Assembly: GCF_030381805.1 (NCBI RefSeq)
Contig: NZ_JAUDRH010000008.1
Span: forward strand, 124,001-188,000
Direction: 5' to 3'
DNA length: 64,000 bases
From: Chlorogloeopsis sp. ULAP01
GTDB taxonomy: Bacteria > Cyanobacteriota > Cyanobacteriia > Cyanobacteriales > Nostocaceae
Both the position numbers and the translations under genes were made by a program. This document shows, in pieces, positions 17,814 to 26,751 of this stretch (positions are counted from its first letter, which is position 1; each line of letters opens with the position of its first letter). The notes under the pieces are model-generated. The model searched no databases. It had not been told where the DNA came from and saw only the letters and a program-made list of their open reading frames with translations.

Positions 17814-19028
17814 CTAGTCCCTAATTTCTCGACAAATACCAAAGACAGAAGTGTAACCGTGTAGGAAAGTACTACTGCCAACAGGGCCAATTTCGCCACT
17901 ACAGAAAAAACCCCCCAGAGGGATATTATTTAAATAATGCTGGAATAGCTGCGAGTCAAAATTCGATTTGCCATAAAGTCCTGCACCTCGTCCTACGCAG
18001 GAAAACATTAATGCACCGACGGCAGTCTCAACACAAGATTGTTGAGTTTGATATTGCTGAAGGAGGAATTCTAAATCAGCAGCAGAGGCTTCCGCGTCGC
18101 GTAGGTGGAATTGCAAGCGTTGTCCGGGACGAATCCGATCGCCAATCGCGATCGCTCCTCCGGCAGGATCGACTCCGAGAATATCGCGAATTAAAAAATC
18201 TCCTGGCTGCAAACACTGCTTAAATTCATCCATTGCCAAACCAACAAATAAAGAATGCTGTGCCAGTGTTCGATCCTCGTCACTTAGATCGGCGATCACA
18301 TCTCGCAACACTACAAGTGGTGCTTGTTCATCCAGTTCCAAAATGATATTGCGATCGCCTTTAGTTACCTGATATGGCTTACCAATTGGTCGGCATCCCT
18401 GTGACACAATCGTTTCTAAAACAATATTGCCACTCAAAGCCACACCAACCGTTCCTCCTCGATACAGGCGATCGTTACAAAAAAGCCCGATTCGACCACC
18501 CATTACACCACCACTAGCCTGTCCTCCCACCGTCACCGAGCCAGGATAAGCATAATCTAGTCCTTGTAATAGATCGCTGATGCCAGAAGAGAAAGAAGCA
18601 GACAATAAAATAAATTGGGGCGTAGGAGCAGGAGGCACACCTATTAAATCAATCCAAGCATTAGGTGCGCCATCCAAATCCGGTAAATCTTCGGCAACAA
18701 CATGAAAAGCTTTAATATTCACCCCTGGAAGGTGGGCTAAAGTTAGGCTGAGGGCTGGCTCTGCTTCCAATTCTTGGGTTTGTCCTTCTATAGTTGAGCC
18801 AATCACACCACCACCACTACAGCCAATTAACACAGGCACTGAAAGCTGTTGTGCCAACAAAGGCAATAATCGCGAATACTCACTTGTAAAAGCAGACGAA
18901 ATGAATACCAGCCCTAAATCCGCAGGAGCTGATAATGAAGAGGTAGCCCGTTCCACAACATCTGCAACAGCTGCTTCTAGAGAAGGACGGGTTGACAGGG
19001 CGTTTGTCCACTGCATCTGGTCTGCCAT
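17814..19028 (-). CDS. FIST-domain sensory protein
   Basis: A 404-residue protein with FIST_N (about 25-230) and FIST_C (about 235-390) domains, proposed as small-ligand sensor modules. Diagnostic stretches are DLGLVFISSAFTSEYSRLLP, LIGCSGGGVIGSTIEGQ, SVTVGGQASGGVMGGRIGLF and the terminal GGFFCSGEIGPVG with FLHGYTSVFGICRE. No kinase or output domain is attached, so it probably acts by protein interaction. Start at ATG 19028; an alternative M5 exists. The final codons overlap a TAGTCCC repeat tract, but the C-terminal residues still match the family. Confidence 0.9.
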   Translation of the reverse strand: MADQMQWTNALSTRPSLEAAVADVVERATSSLSAPADLGLVFISSAFTSEYSRLLPLLAQQLSVPVLIGCSGGGVIGSTIEGQTQELEAEPALSLTLAHLPGVNIKAFHVVAEDLPDLDGAPNAWIDLIGVPPAPTPQFILLSASFSSGISDLLQGLDYAYPGSVTVGGQASGGVMGGRIGLFCNDRLYRGGTVGVALSGNIVLETIVSQGCRPIGKPYQVTKGDRNIILELDEQAPLVVLRDVIADLSDEDRTLAQHSLFVGLAMDEFKQCLQPGDFLIRDILGVDPAGGAIAIGDRIRPGQRLQFHLRDAEASAADLEFLLQQYQTQQSCVETAVGALMFSCVGRGAGLYGKSNFDSQLFQHYLNNIPLGGFFCSGEIGPVGSSTFLHGYTSVFGICREIRD

Positions 19029-19413
19029 GAGTTTTACGTTCTTTATCTTATGGGGCTAGTAACTTGTTTATTTTTGATTCTGGAAAACATAAAATTGCAT
19101 ACCGCACTAGGTGAAGCCAGCCCTTTGTATCTATCCCAGAAAACTAAGGTTATTATTCCCTAGTACACACATCTCTATTACACACATCTAAAGATATTGT
19201 ATAATCTCTACTTCTAGTAAATGTTCTGCCAAATCTTAAAACATCTCAGTAATCAAGCATTTATACCGTTATTTGCTGTAATTGTGATTAAGTAGCAAGT
19301 AAAAATACTCAAACTAGCAACTCAGTAGCTAAAATAGTTAAGAATACAGCAACAATAACTTTCCCTGTTCTTTTTCCATACTAGTATCAACTACACATTG
19401 CAAGAACACGACT
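19029..19413. other. Divergent intergenic region between the FIST gene and cp12
   Basis: 385 bases without a gene. An 11-base direct repeat TACACACATCT occurs at 19164-19174 and 19179-19189 (15-base period), about 230 bp upstream of cp12. The remainder is AT-rich and presumably holds both promoters. Confidence 0.45.
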
Positions 19414-19635
19414 ATGTCCAACATCCAAGACAAAATCCAACAAGAACGTGAAGAAGCTCGTGCTGTCTGTGATGCAACAGGTAGCAACTCAGCCGAGTGC
19501 GCCGCAGCTTGGGATGCAGTAGAAGAACTACAAGCAGAAGCTTCGCACCAAAAGCAATCAAAGCCAAAAACAGCTTTCGAGAAATATTGCGATGATAACC
19601 CTGAGGCTGATGAATGCCGGGTTTACGACGACTAA
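19414..19635 (+). CDS. cp12: Calvin-cycle regulatory protein CP12
   Basis: CP12 is a small, intrinsically disordered linker that in the dark bridges GAPDH and phosphoribulokinase into an inactive complex. The 73 residues include the N-terminal cysteine pair (AVCDATGSNSAECAAAWD), the conserved AWDAVEELQAE core and the C-terminal cysteine pair with acidic tail (YCDDNPEADECRVYDD) that docks into GAPDH. All four redox cysteines are present, so the thioredoxin-controlled disulfides should form. It is a monocistronic gene in a 780-bp region with no other credible frame. Confidence 0.97.
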   Translation: MSNIQDKIQQEREEARAVCDATGSNSAECAAAWDAVEELQAEASHQKQSKPKTAFEKYCDDNPEADECRVYDD

Positions 19636-20032
19636 AAATAAACTAATTTCAGTTTTCTTTTTGAGTCGCAACAAGCTACTCGGAGCTATTTAATTAATTT
19701 TCCACTCTTGCTCCTTCGTATTTTCTGAAGCTCAAAATTTTACTCTTGTTTAATTCTTTGTAATTACATGAGAAAAGGAAGTAGCAATTCTCAAGTGTGT
19801 TCTGAAAAAGAAACCAGAAAATTGCTCACTTTTTGAGTTAATGATGAAGGCGTCAAGAATTCTGCCAATAAGGGTGAGTTCCCTAACTCTCCCTGAGGCT
19901 ACTCAAGGAAATTGACTTATTGCAGTATATGAGTTGTTGATTTTAGAGTTGCTACTAACAGCCTAATAAAGTTTTTAGCTATTAGGTAGTAAGTATATTA
20001 TCTAGCTATTATTTAAAGTTCCTGGAAGCATT
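19636..20032. other. Intergenic region after cp12
   Basis: About 400 AT-rich bases. A 22-codon frame at ~19768 has no ribosome-binding site and is not believed. No hairpin with a T-tract is evident. Confidence 0.4.
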
Positions 20033-20629
20033 ATGAATAATGAAGTTTGGTTTCGTCCCCTAGTTTGGATGGATTACAGACTAGCAGTATTATTTACGGT
20101 GATTATTCCTCTTGTTCTTTTAATCTGGGCATTTGTGCAAAAAGCCGAAGGAATACAACGCTTGTTAACTATTTATTGGCGAGTATCGAGCTTGCTAGTC
20201 ATTACGATTTACTTAATGATTGCCCAATATCCAGTCAGTTTTATTGCTGGGTTTATGGCTCGTATCTTGATACCTATTTCTCTCTGGTTTTGGGTGGATC
20301 TGAATGATGAAATTGAGTATTACCCTAATGGCCCGTTAAAGCTAACCTTTACTTCTTGGCGATGGGCTACAACTTTTTATTGTATTTTAGGTTCACTTGC
20401 CTTTATACCTTTTTTAGGTTGTGCTTTTTCTACAAATCTAAGCAACAACCCCAATTGTCGTGTCTGGCTAGAGGCACCATTACTATTTAAAGAGTTTTTC
20501 CATCCTAGAACTAGTCCTGGCTTTCTTGGCATTCTTGCCATTATTTGTTTAGTAATTTACGTGCTTTACTTAAGCTATTTTGTCGTAATTAAATTGGGTA
20601 AGCAGGGACGTTCAGCAACACAACAGTAG
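20033..20629 (+). CDS. Cyanobacterial membrane protein, DUF3177-like
   Basis: A 198-residue integral membrane protein with about five hydrophobic helices (for example LAVLFTVIIPLVLLIWAFVQ, LLVITIYLMIAQYPVSFIAG and a C-terminal IICLVIYVLYLSYFVVIKLG). The N-terminal pattern WFRPLVWMDYRLA and the loop LNDEIEYYPNGPLKLTFTSW look like the cyanobacteria-restricted DUF3177 family. Function is unknown. A short gene for a DUF7734-like protein follows 69 bp downstream on the same strand. Confidence 0.78.
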   Translation: MNNEVWFRPLVWMDYRLAVLFTVIIPLVLLIWAFVQKAEGIQRLLTIYWRVSSLLVITIYLMIAQYPVSFIAGFMARILIPISLWFWVDLNDEIEYYPNGPLKLTFTSWRWATTFYCILGSLAFIPFLGCAFSTNLSNNPNCRVWLEAPLLFKEFFHPRTSPGFLGILAIICLVIYVLYLSYFVVIKLGKQGRSATQQ

Positions 20630-20698
20630 GGTGTAAAACTCTTGCGAGGGTTGCTTGCTCATGGTCAAAAAGCAATTAGCTACTAATAAAACACCTAT

Positions 20699-20998
20699 AT
20701 GGAAAATTCTATAGGTAAAAGACTAGAGCAATACACTACCAAACGTCCTCAAGAAGTGTTACTTGTGACGGTAGAAATTGCTGGAGAAGAAGACCAAATC
20801 GCTATTTTTCGAGGATTTTCTAGTTCTTTGATGCGTCCTACAGCCTTTGATCCTGATGTACCTATTTTGCCAGAAGAAGCAAATATTCTCAAAATAGACC
20901 GAGTTTATAGCCCTTACAATCCTGAAGCTCCTCGTTATATCCAACAAGGTTTAACTTGGGAAAGTATGCAAGCTTTACTTTTACAAGTGGGAGTTTAA
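20699..20998 (+). CDS. Conserved hypothetical protein (DUF7734-like)
   Basis: A soluble 99-residue protein with no signal peptide. The pattern QEVLLVTVEIAGEEDQIAIF, then RGFSSSLMRPTAFDPDVPIL and a closing YIQQGLTWESMQALL resembles a small family shared by cyanobacteria and plastids. I recall it as DUF7734 but cannot confirm this here. Its stop codon overlaps the stop of the convergent HhH gene by four bases (20995-20998). Confidence 0.72.
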   Translation: MENSIGKRLEQYTTKRPQEVLLVTVEIAGEEDQIAIFRGFSSSLMRPTAFDPDVPILPEEANILKIDRVYSPYNPEAPRYIQQGLTWESMQALLLQVGV

Positions 20999-21537
20999 AA
21001 CTTCAGATAATACATTAGTTGAGCAAGAATATCACCGGATAGATTGAGCCGTCGCTGGAAATCAACTAAATTTTGATAAGGGCCTTTTGAGAGACGATTT
21101 TCAACGACTGCTTCTGCTAAAGATGTATCTATAAAAGGTACTTTTATTAAGCTCTCAAGCGTTGCTGTATTGGGGTTGATGACATAGGTGATCTTATCTT
21201 CAGTTTCGTCTTCATAATAACTAAAAATAAGGATTAGCTCGAAAGGTTTTAGTCGCTGTGCTGATACGCCTAATGCCGCAGCCACATCCTCAATACAGTA
21301 AAATTTAACACCGACACGTGAAATATCCACCAGCGATCGCGCTTGGTGAATCGATAACCCCGGCAAGCGCAACCAATCATCTACAGTTGCCTGATTAGCA
21401 TCTATGCGGATACCTAAGGAGGCAGCGATCGCAATTTCTTCTGTTGATTGCAGTCGATAATAAGGATCGTTCAGTAGTTTAGAACGTAATTTTTGTAGTC
21501 TGGGATTGAGTCGAAACGATAGCCTGTCTTGATTCAT
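20995..21537 (-). CDS. ComEA-like helix-hairpin-helix protein
   Basis: A 180-residue protein with two helix-hairpin-helix units of the ComEA type: DANQATVDDWLRLPGLSIHQ with ARSLVDISRVGVKFYCIEDV (about 47-90), and NPNTATLESLIKVPFIDTSL with AEAVVENRLSKGPYQNLVDF (about 122-165). HhH motifs bind the DNA backbone non-specifically. Unlike ComEA it has no signal peptide or N-terminal membrane anchor, so a cytosolic role is more likely than a role in DNA uptake. No operon partner is visible. Confidence 0.82.
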   Translation of the reverse strand: MNQDRLSFRLNPRLQKLRSKLLNDPYYRLQSTEEIAIAASLGIRIDANQATVDDWLRLPGLSIHQARSLVDISRVGVKFYCIEDVAAALGVSAQRLKPFELILIFSYYEDETEDKITYVINPNTATLESLIKVPFIDTSLAEAVVENRLSKGPYQNLVDFQRRLNLSGDILAQLMYYLKF

Positions 21538-21683
21538 AGCACTTAGGGAATAGTGGGTAGCCGATAGTAGATAGTAGAGGTGGGTTTTGCTGCTAATGTT
21601 GACGTTAAAACTGATAAGTAGAACGACTTGAAAAAACCAAACTATGTGAAGTAATGTAAAAATGTTGGCATCTAGTTCATAGT

Positions 21684-21717
21684 AAGGACTTCAGTCCTTA
21701 TTGGAGGACTAAAGTCC
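21684..21717. repeat. Twin AGTCC hairpins
   Basis: AAGGACT (21684-21690) pairs with AGTCCTT (21693-21699), and GGACT (21706-21710) pairs with AGTCC (21713-21717). They lie between two minus-strand genes. This kind of GGACTxxAGTCC element is common in cyanobacterial intergenic DNA. Confidence 0.5.
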
Positions 21718-21787
21718 ACCCTACAAACCTTTAATTATTTACCTTGTTCTACTTAATTTATCTTCTAAACCCGTTTCTACTACTAAA

Positions 21788-22162
21788 TTAAGAAATCTGA
21801 TCGAGTAACTGACGGCGCTTTTGCTCAAATTCATATTCAGAAATCAATCCATCTTGACGTAGAGCATCTAACTCACGTAAAGCTTCAGCGATCGCTCCCA
21901 CTTGATTTGCTCCTGAGTACAAGTTGCGAGCAGCAGACTTACCCTGATTAAAATTGCGATCAAAAGCTTCTTCATCCTGTGCTAAGTACCAAACTCCCTC
22001 AATGGCACTAGCTACTTTGGGTATGGGTGTCCAAGAAAGTAACACATACAACACACCCCACACTGGCTGTCCTAAATAAAACTTATGTAAACCTGAAATT
22101 GTCAGTGTACCAGCAAAAGCTAAAACGGCAGCAACACTTCGGCTTTTTCGCTTAGTTAACAT
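21788..22162 (-). CDS. TM2-domain protein with C-terminal SHOCT-like helix
   Basis: A 124-residue protein. The N-terminal TM2 domain has two membrane helices (SVAAVLAFAGTLTISGLHKF and VWGVLYVLLSWTPIPKVASA) joined by the signature GLHKFYLGQ. The C-terminus (ELDALRQDGLISEYEFEQKR) is a SHOCT-type helical motif often found in membrane-associated small proteins. Start at ATG 22162 after GGAAATT; an in-frame TTG three codons upstream is less likely. Function is unknown. Confidence 0.82.
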   Translation of the reverse strand: MLTKRKSRSVAAVLAFAGTLTISGLHKFYLGQPVWGVLYVLLSWTPIPKVASAIEGVWYLAQDEEAFDRNFNQGKSAARNLYSGANQVGAIAEALRELDALRQDGLISEYEFEQKRRQLLDQIS

Positions 22163-22909
22163 AATTTCCAATTAATTTACTACTACCATATTTTTTACGG
22201 TAAGACAGCCACCCAAGATATGGGGAGAGCGTTACCACCATCACCACAAATTTGACAGTTCTTTACACTTTTATTTTTGCCATACCCCGTAACTACCAGC
22301 AAGTTTCAGTATTTATCTACAACACTTATCTTTTGTAAAATTTGTTCATTAGTTCTAGTAATTTATTTCAAGGTTCATTGTCAAGAAAACTTTTTTGTCT
22401 TACCGTCAGATTATTTGCCAAAACCGAGTAACAAATTAAATTTAGGTTCTTTCAACTTTCAAAATAGAGAGTGTTGTATTCAGAAAAATCTACTGTCATT
22501 ATCCCTCCCTTGACAATAAATACGCTCTGTAATATCCCCGACTTCTCCAATAAGTGGGGGTTCTATATTTTTAGTTTATTTATGTTGACTTATTTATCAT
22601 TACTCAAGCATCCCCATTTGCAAATTTTAATCACAAGCGGTTCTGACATAGCAATCCTGAATGATTTGTGAATGACAAAAACCCAACTTCTTCTAGAAGT
22701 CAGGGTTCTGAGTCCTTCTCTTTTTAGAAATTAACGTAGAATTACCATCTTGCCTACTTCGTCAAGTAGTGAAATTTCGATAATAAACCGTACTCTAACC
22801 GAAGTTTTTTCTGTGTGTTGTTTACCTAGACTAGAATAATAGGTAGAGGCAAAAGTTTGAAAATAGAGTGAGCTACTGATTCGCGGTACTCATTTATATA
22901 CGAAGTAAC
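22163..22909. other. Long AT-rich divergent intergenic region with one stable hairpin
   Basis: About 750 bases without a convincing gene; short frames at 22277-22513 and 22471-22671 have no coding character. One strong imperfect hairpin lies at 22680-22707 (AACCC-A-ACTTCT, loop TCT, AGAAGT-CA-GGGTT). On the minus strand it is followed by TTTTTG, so it could be a terminator, but no minus-strand gene precedes it. It is probably a dispersed repeat. Confidence 0.45.
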
Positions 22910-23233
22910 ATGGGATTCTTTGACTCTGAGATAGTTCAGCAAGAAGCTAAACAGCTATTTGAAGATTATCAAGCGTTGATCAAACTTGGTAACAACTACG
23001 GCAAGTTTGATCGCGAGGGGAAAAAGCTGTTTATTGAGCAAATGGAAGCCATGATGGATCGGTATCGTGTTTTTATGAAGCGATTCGAGCTATCTGAGGA
23101 TTTCATGGCGCAAATGACTGTACAGCAGTTGAAAACTCAGCTGAGTCAGTTTGGCGTCACTCCACAGCAAATGTTCGACCAAATGCAACTCACCCTTGAA
23201 CGGATGAAAGCAGAACTGGAAAAGCAAATCTAG
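22910..23233 (+). CDS. DUF1825 family protein
   Basis: A 107-residue, all-helical, soluble protein that closely fits the cyanobacteria-specific DUF1825 family. The start MGFFDSEIVQQEAKQLFEDY, the middle EGKKLFIEQMEAMMDRYRVF and the end TPQQMFDQMQLTLERMKAEL are typical, and the length is canonical. Function is unknown. Its genomic neighbour on the opposite strand is a class A penicillin-binding protein. Confidence 0.9.
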   Translation: MGFFDSEIVQQEAKQLFEDYQALIKLGNNYGKFDREGKKLFIEQMEAMMDRYRVFMKRFELSEDFMAQMTVQQLKTQLSQFGVTPQQMFDQMQLTLERMKAELEKQI

Positions 23234-23371
23234 AGAATAGGGGGTAGGAGCTAAGGAATAGCAGATAGAGAAACAGAATTCTAAAATCAAAACTCTAAAT
23301 AAAAAATTCCTAGTTCTTAATTTCTATACTCTGATTTATAATCCCCTAGTCTCTAGTCCCTTTATTTTGCT

Positions 23372-25294
23372 TTATTTTGCTTTAGGGCGAGGAAACTGAG
23401 AAGGTGATTTAAAGTTTTCTACTGGTACATCCTTGAGCGCTTTGAGCATAAAATCGCGCCATACGGGTGCTACTTTGCCACCACCTGTAGCACCACTAGC
23501 TAACTGTTTGTTGTCATCCCTACCTACCCAAACAGCAGTTGTTAGCTGGGGTACAGTACCTACAAACCAAATATCTTTCTCGGAAGAAGTCGTACCTGTT
23601 TTACCGGCCGCTGGACGACCAATGTCAGCAGCTTTACCAGTACCATCCGTAATTACCGAGCGCATCGTATCTATAACTGCTGCTGCTGCCCAAGGTTCTA
23701 AGACCATCTGGGGCTTAGGAGTATTATCTAATAACACATTGCCAGCACTATCAGTGATACGCATAATTACTGTTGTTGGCGATTGCCAGCCATAATTTGC
23801 AAAAGTAGCGTAGGCACCAGCCATTTCCATAGGTGTCATACCAATAGCACCCAAAGGTAAAGAAGTTACTGGTTCCATCGGACTCATAATTCCCAAGGTA
23901 CGACAAGTCTCGACAACTTTATTCATACCTATAGATTTACCAATTTTAATTACCGGGACATTACGAGACAATTTCAAAGCTGTACGAATTGTCATAGAAC
24001 CCTGAAATCCGCCATCGTAGTTGCGTGGGCTGTACCAACCGCTACCATCTCGGTAACTGACTGGGGTGTCAGAAACTACAGTTTCTGGGCCGTATTTACC
24101 AGTTGCAAAAGCAGCGTAGTAAACAAATGGTTTAAACGCAGATCCTGGTTGTCGGTAAGCTTGAGTAGCTCGGTTGAATTCTCCAGCTTTAGAGTTTACG
24201 CCACCTACCAGTGCTTTGACAAAATGGGTGCGTGGATCAATTGCCACAAGGGCCATTTGGTTCTTGGACAATCCTTGACCGAGAAGAGTTTTGTGCCACT
24301 TACTGACAGTTTCCTCCGCCATTCTTTGAAAATCGGCATCAACGGTAGTTTGTACTCGCATCCCTCCTTTAAGGAGTGTCTCACGTCCAAACTTCCTGGC
24401 TATTTCCTGAGCGACGCTGTTTGTTACATAAGGCAGCGCACTACCCTGGAACGACTTAATTCTGCCTAATGTGATTTTTTGGTTGAGGGCATCATCATAT
24501 TCTTTTTGGGTGATCCAGCCCAAAGAGAGCATCCGTCCTAACACTTCTTTTTGTTGATATTTAGCCTTTTCCATATTGACAAATGGGCTGTATTCTTCCG
24601 GAGCTTGGATCAAGCCCGCCATCATTGCCGCCTCAGCTAAATTTAAGTGTTCTGCCGATTTATTAAAGTAACTACGTGCCGCCGTTTGCGCTCCATAGTT
24701 GTTGTGACCCCAATACACTTGATTGAGGTACATTTCCAATATTTGATCTTTAGAGAGAATTTGTTCTAAACGAATCGCCAGTACTGCTTCGGCAATTTTC
24801 CGGGTAAATTCCCGCCTGTGACTCAAAAACAGGTTTTTTACCAACTGCATGGTAATGGTAGAACCACCCTCACGTACTCCACCAGCTGCCCAGTTAGTGA
24901 CTACAGCACGTCCAACACCCTTGGGATTAATACCGTGATGGTAGTAAAAATCACTATCTTCACTCGCTAGAACTGCCCGCTTGAGTTCCGGAGAAATTTT
25001 ATCTAGAGGTTTAACTTCTCGGTTGGCTTCCCCGTGGATTCTTGTTAATAATTTGCCTTTAATATCAAATATGTAAGTAGTTTCGGATGGTAAGAAGTTA
25101 CGTAACTGCCTTACATCTGGTAAGTTACGGAAACTAATTGCTAAACCAACTAGTCCTCCTGCCACGACAGAACTTGCTAGCATTGTGATTGACAGCAGGG
25201 TACCGCCAGCTACCTGACCGACTCCTTTTAAAAACTCAAAGCCGGATGAAGCGCCAGCTTGAGATTCTTTATCTTCAAAAGTACTTGACGACAC
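23372..25294 (-). CDS. Class A penicillin-binding protein (bifunctional peptidoglycan synthase)
   Basis: A 640-residue PBP1A-type enzyme that polymerises and crosslinks peptidoglycan in the periplasm. A single signal-anchor lies near residues 31-54 (GTLLSITMLASSVVAGGLVG). The GT51 glycosyltransferase domain follows, with catalytic E112 in AVLASEDSDFYYHHG and the GGSTITMQLVKNLFLS motif. The transpeptidase domain has S385xxK (RQPGSAFKPF), SRN at 443-445 and KTG at 565-567 (AAGKTGTTSSEKDIW). All catalytic motifs are intact. The end of the gene runs into AAAATAAAG-type low-complexity sequence. Divergent from tyrS. Confidence 0.93.
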   Translation of the reverse strand: MSSSTFEDKESQAGASSGFEFLKGVGQVAGGTLLSITMLASSVVAGGLVGLAISFRNLPDVRQLRNFLPSETTYIFDIKGKLLTRIHGEANREVKPLDKISPELKRAVLASEDSDFYYHHGINPKGVGRAVVTNWAAGGVREGGSTITMQLVKNLFLSHRREFTRKIAEAVLAIRLEQILSKDQILEMYLNQVYWGHNNYGAQTAARSYFNKSAEHLNLAEAAMMAGLIQAPEEYSPFVNMEKAKYQQKEVLGRMLSLGWITQKEYDDALNQKITLGRIKSFQGSALPYVTNSVAQEIARKFGRETLLKGGMRVQTTVDADFQRMAEETVSKWHKTLLGQGLSKNQMALVAIDPRTHFVKALVGGVNSKAGEFNRATQAYRQPGSAFKPFVYYAAFATGKYGPETVVSDTPVSYRDGSGWYSPRNYDGGFQGSMTIRTALKLSRNVPVIKIGKSIGMNKVVETCRTLGIMSPMEPVTSLPLGAIGMTPMEMAGAYATFANYGWQSPTTVIMRITDSAGNVLLDNTPKPQMVLEPWAAAAVIDTMRSVITDGTGKAADIGRPAAGKTGTTSSEKDIWFVGTVPQLTTAVWVGRDDNKQLASGATGGGKVAPVWRDFMLKALKDVPVENFKSPSQFPRPKAK

Positions 25295-25471
25295 GGTGTT
25301 ATCACTTCCTCACTTGTAAATATAACTATAATTTCTTCGGTGAAGCAAGGCAGTTAATTTTTTGCAATTATATTAGTCTGAGCAGATGGACAAACGGAAT
25401 AATTGCTAGTGACTAGAACTAACCTTACTTCGATAGTACAAAGCATAGGTAAAAATCAATCTCTTAGTAGT

Positions 25472-26641
25472 ATGACGCAAGATTTTTCTTGGTTGCATCG
25501 TGGTGTTGCAGAAATTTTTCCACAACCAACTGATTCTGACAGTGAAGTTGACAGTTTAGAAAAGGTCTTAACGACTACAACTCGACCTTTGCGAGTCAAA
25601 TATGGAATCGACCCTACGGGTGCGGAGATTCATCTTGGTCATAGCATACCAATGCGAAAACTGCGAGCGTTTCAAGATGCTGGTCATATAGCAGTACTGA
25701 TTATTGGAGATTTTACGGCTAGGATTGGCGATCCTACAGGGAAATCGGAGGTGCGTCGTCAACTTACACAAGAAGAAGTGGCGAAAAACGCCCAGAACTA
25801 TCTCGATCAAGTACGGCCAATACTGGACTTCGACACACCTGGCTCCTTAGAGGTAAGGTATAACTCCGAGTGGCTTTCTAAGTTGGACTTAGAAAAAATT
25901 CAAGAGTTACTTTCTACTATGACTGTAGGACAGATGTTGGCAAAGGAGGGATTTGCTGAACGCTATAAAAAAGAGAATCCAATTTTTCTGCATGAGTTCC
26001 TCTATCCGTTGATGCAGGGCTATGATTCTGTCGCTGTCGAGGCAGATGTAGAATTGGGTGGTACTGACCAAAAATTTAACATAGCAGTTGGAAGAGATTT
26101 ACAGCGTCATTTTGGGCAAAAACCTCAATTTGGATTGCTGTTACCAATTTTGATTGGTACTGATGGCGTACAAAAAATGTCTAAGTCACTTGGTAATTAC
26201 GTAGGCTTGTTGGAACATCCAGCACAAAAATATCAAAAATTGCAAGGCGTCCCAGATCATTTGCTGAAACAATACTTTGAACTGTTGACTGATTTATCTC
26301 TAGATAAATTGCCAGAAAGTCCACGCGATCGCCAAAAATTATTGGCGCAAGAGATAGTCAAGCAATATCACGGACAAGAAGCCGTCACCCAGATCGAAGC
26401 AGGTGATGTACCTGAATTTTCTCTTTCCCAGGTGCAATTTCCAGCCAAATTATCCTACCTTCTCAATCTTACTCAATTGTGCAAAAGCAGTGGAGAAGGA
26501 AGACGGAAAATTCAAGAGGGCGGGGTACGACTCGACGGCGATCGCATCACCGATGTCGATACCTCTTTCCAGGAAGCAAAGGAATTGCACGGACGAGTTT
26601 TGCAACTTGGGAAAAACAAGTTTGTCAGATTTGTAAATTAA
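25472..26641 (+). CDS. tyrS: Tyrosyl-tRNA synthetase
   Basis: A class I aminoacyl-tRNA synthetase of 389 residues. The HIGH-equivalent motif is HLGH at 54-57 (PTGAEIHLGHSIPM) and KMSKS is at 235-239 (TDGVQKMSKSLGNYVG). Tyrosine-binding elements and the AEADVELGGTDQ-type stretch (AVEADVELGGTDQKFNI) are present. The C-terminal ~60 residues form an S4 RNA-binding domain (GRRKIQEGGVRLDGDRI). The sequence fits the TyrZ-like subgroup common in cyanobacteria. ATG 25472 (MTQDFSWLHRG) is chosen over upstream in-frame alternatives from 25403, which would add residues unrelated to the family. Confidence 0.93.
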   Translation: MTQDFSWLHRGVAEIFPQPTDSDSEVDSLEKVLTTTTRPLRVKYGIDPTGAEIHLGHSIPMRKLRAFQDAGHIAVLIIGDFTARIGDPTGKSEVRRQLTQEEVAKNAQNYLDQVRPILDFDTPGSLEVRYNSEWLSKLDLEKIQELLSTMTVGQMLAKEGFAERYKKENPIFLHEFLYPLMQGYDSVAVEADVELGGTDQKFNIAVGRDLQRHFGQKPQFGLLLPILIGTDGVQKMSKSLGNYVGLLEHPAQKYQKLQGVPDHLLKQYFELLTDLSLDKLPESPRDRQKLLAQEIVKQYHGQEAVTQIEAGDVPEFSLSQVQFPAKLSYLLNLTQLCKSSGEGRRKIQEGGVRLDGDRITDVDTSFQEAKELHGRVLQLGKNKFVRFVN

Positions 26642-26681
26642 TGGGTACTGGGTACTCGGTATTAGGTACTGGGAAAGAATC

Positions 26682-26729
26682 TAGCCTAGTCCCTAGTCCC
26701 TAGTCCCTAATCCCTAGTCCCTAGCCCCC
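26682..26729. repeat. TAGTCCC heptamer tandem repeat
   Basis: Six to seven near-perfect copies of the 7-base unit TAGTCCC (variants TAATCCC and TAGCCCC) separate tyrS and pyrF, preceded by GGGTACTGGGTACT units. This is the short tandemly repeated class known from filamentous cyanobacteria. The period is too short and the spacing too regular for a CRISPR. Confidence 0.8.
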
Positions 26730-26751
26730 TAATTTTGATAATGAACCACAG

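Noticed and set aside
22277..22671. Two short plus-strand frames in the long gap before the DUF1825 gene
   Set aside because: They overlap each other in different frames, have no ribosome-binding sites and encode low-complexity residues of AT-rich DNA.
22680..22707. Hairpin followed by T-rich sequence as a rho-independent terminator
   Set aside because: On the strand where the T-tract follows, no gene ends upstream of it, and the sequence looks like a common dispersed hairpin. Recorded only as a structure.
26682..26729. Regularly repeated units that could suggest a CRISPR array near a Cas4-like gene
   Set aside because: The units are 7 bases in direct tandem without spacers. No 24-40 base repeat with unique spacers is present anywhere in the window and there are no cas1, cas2 or effector genes.
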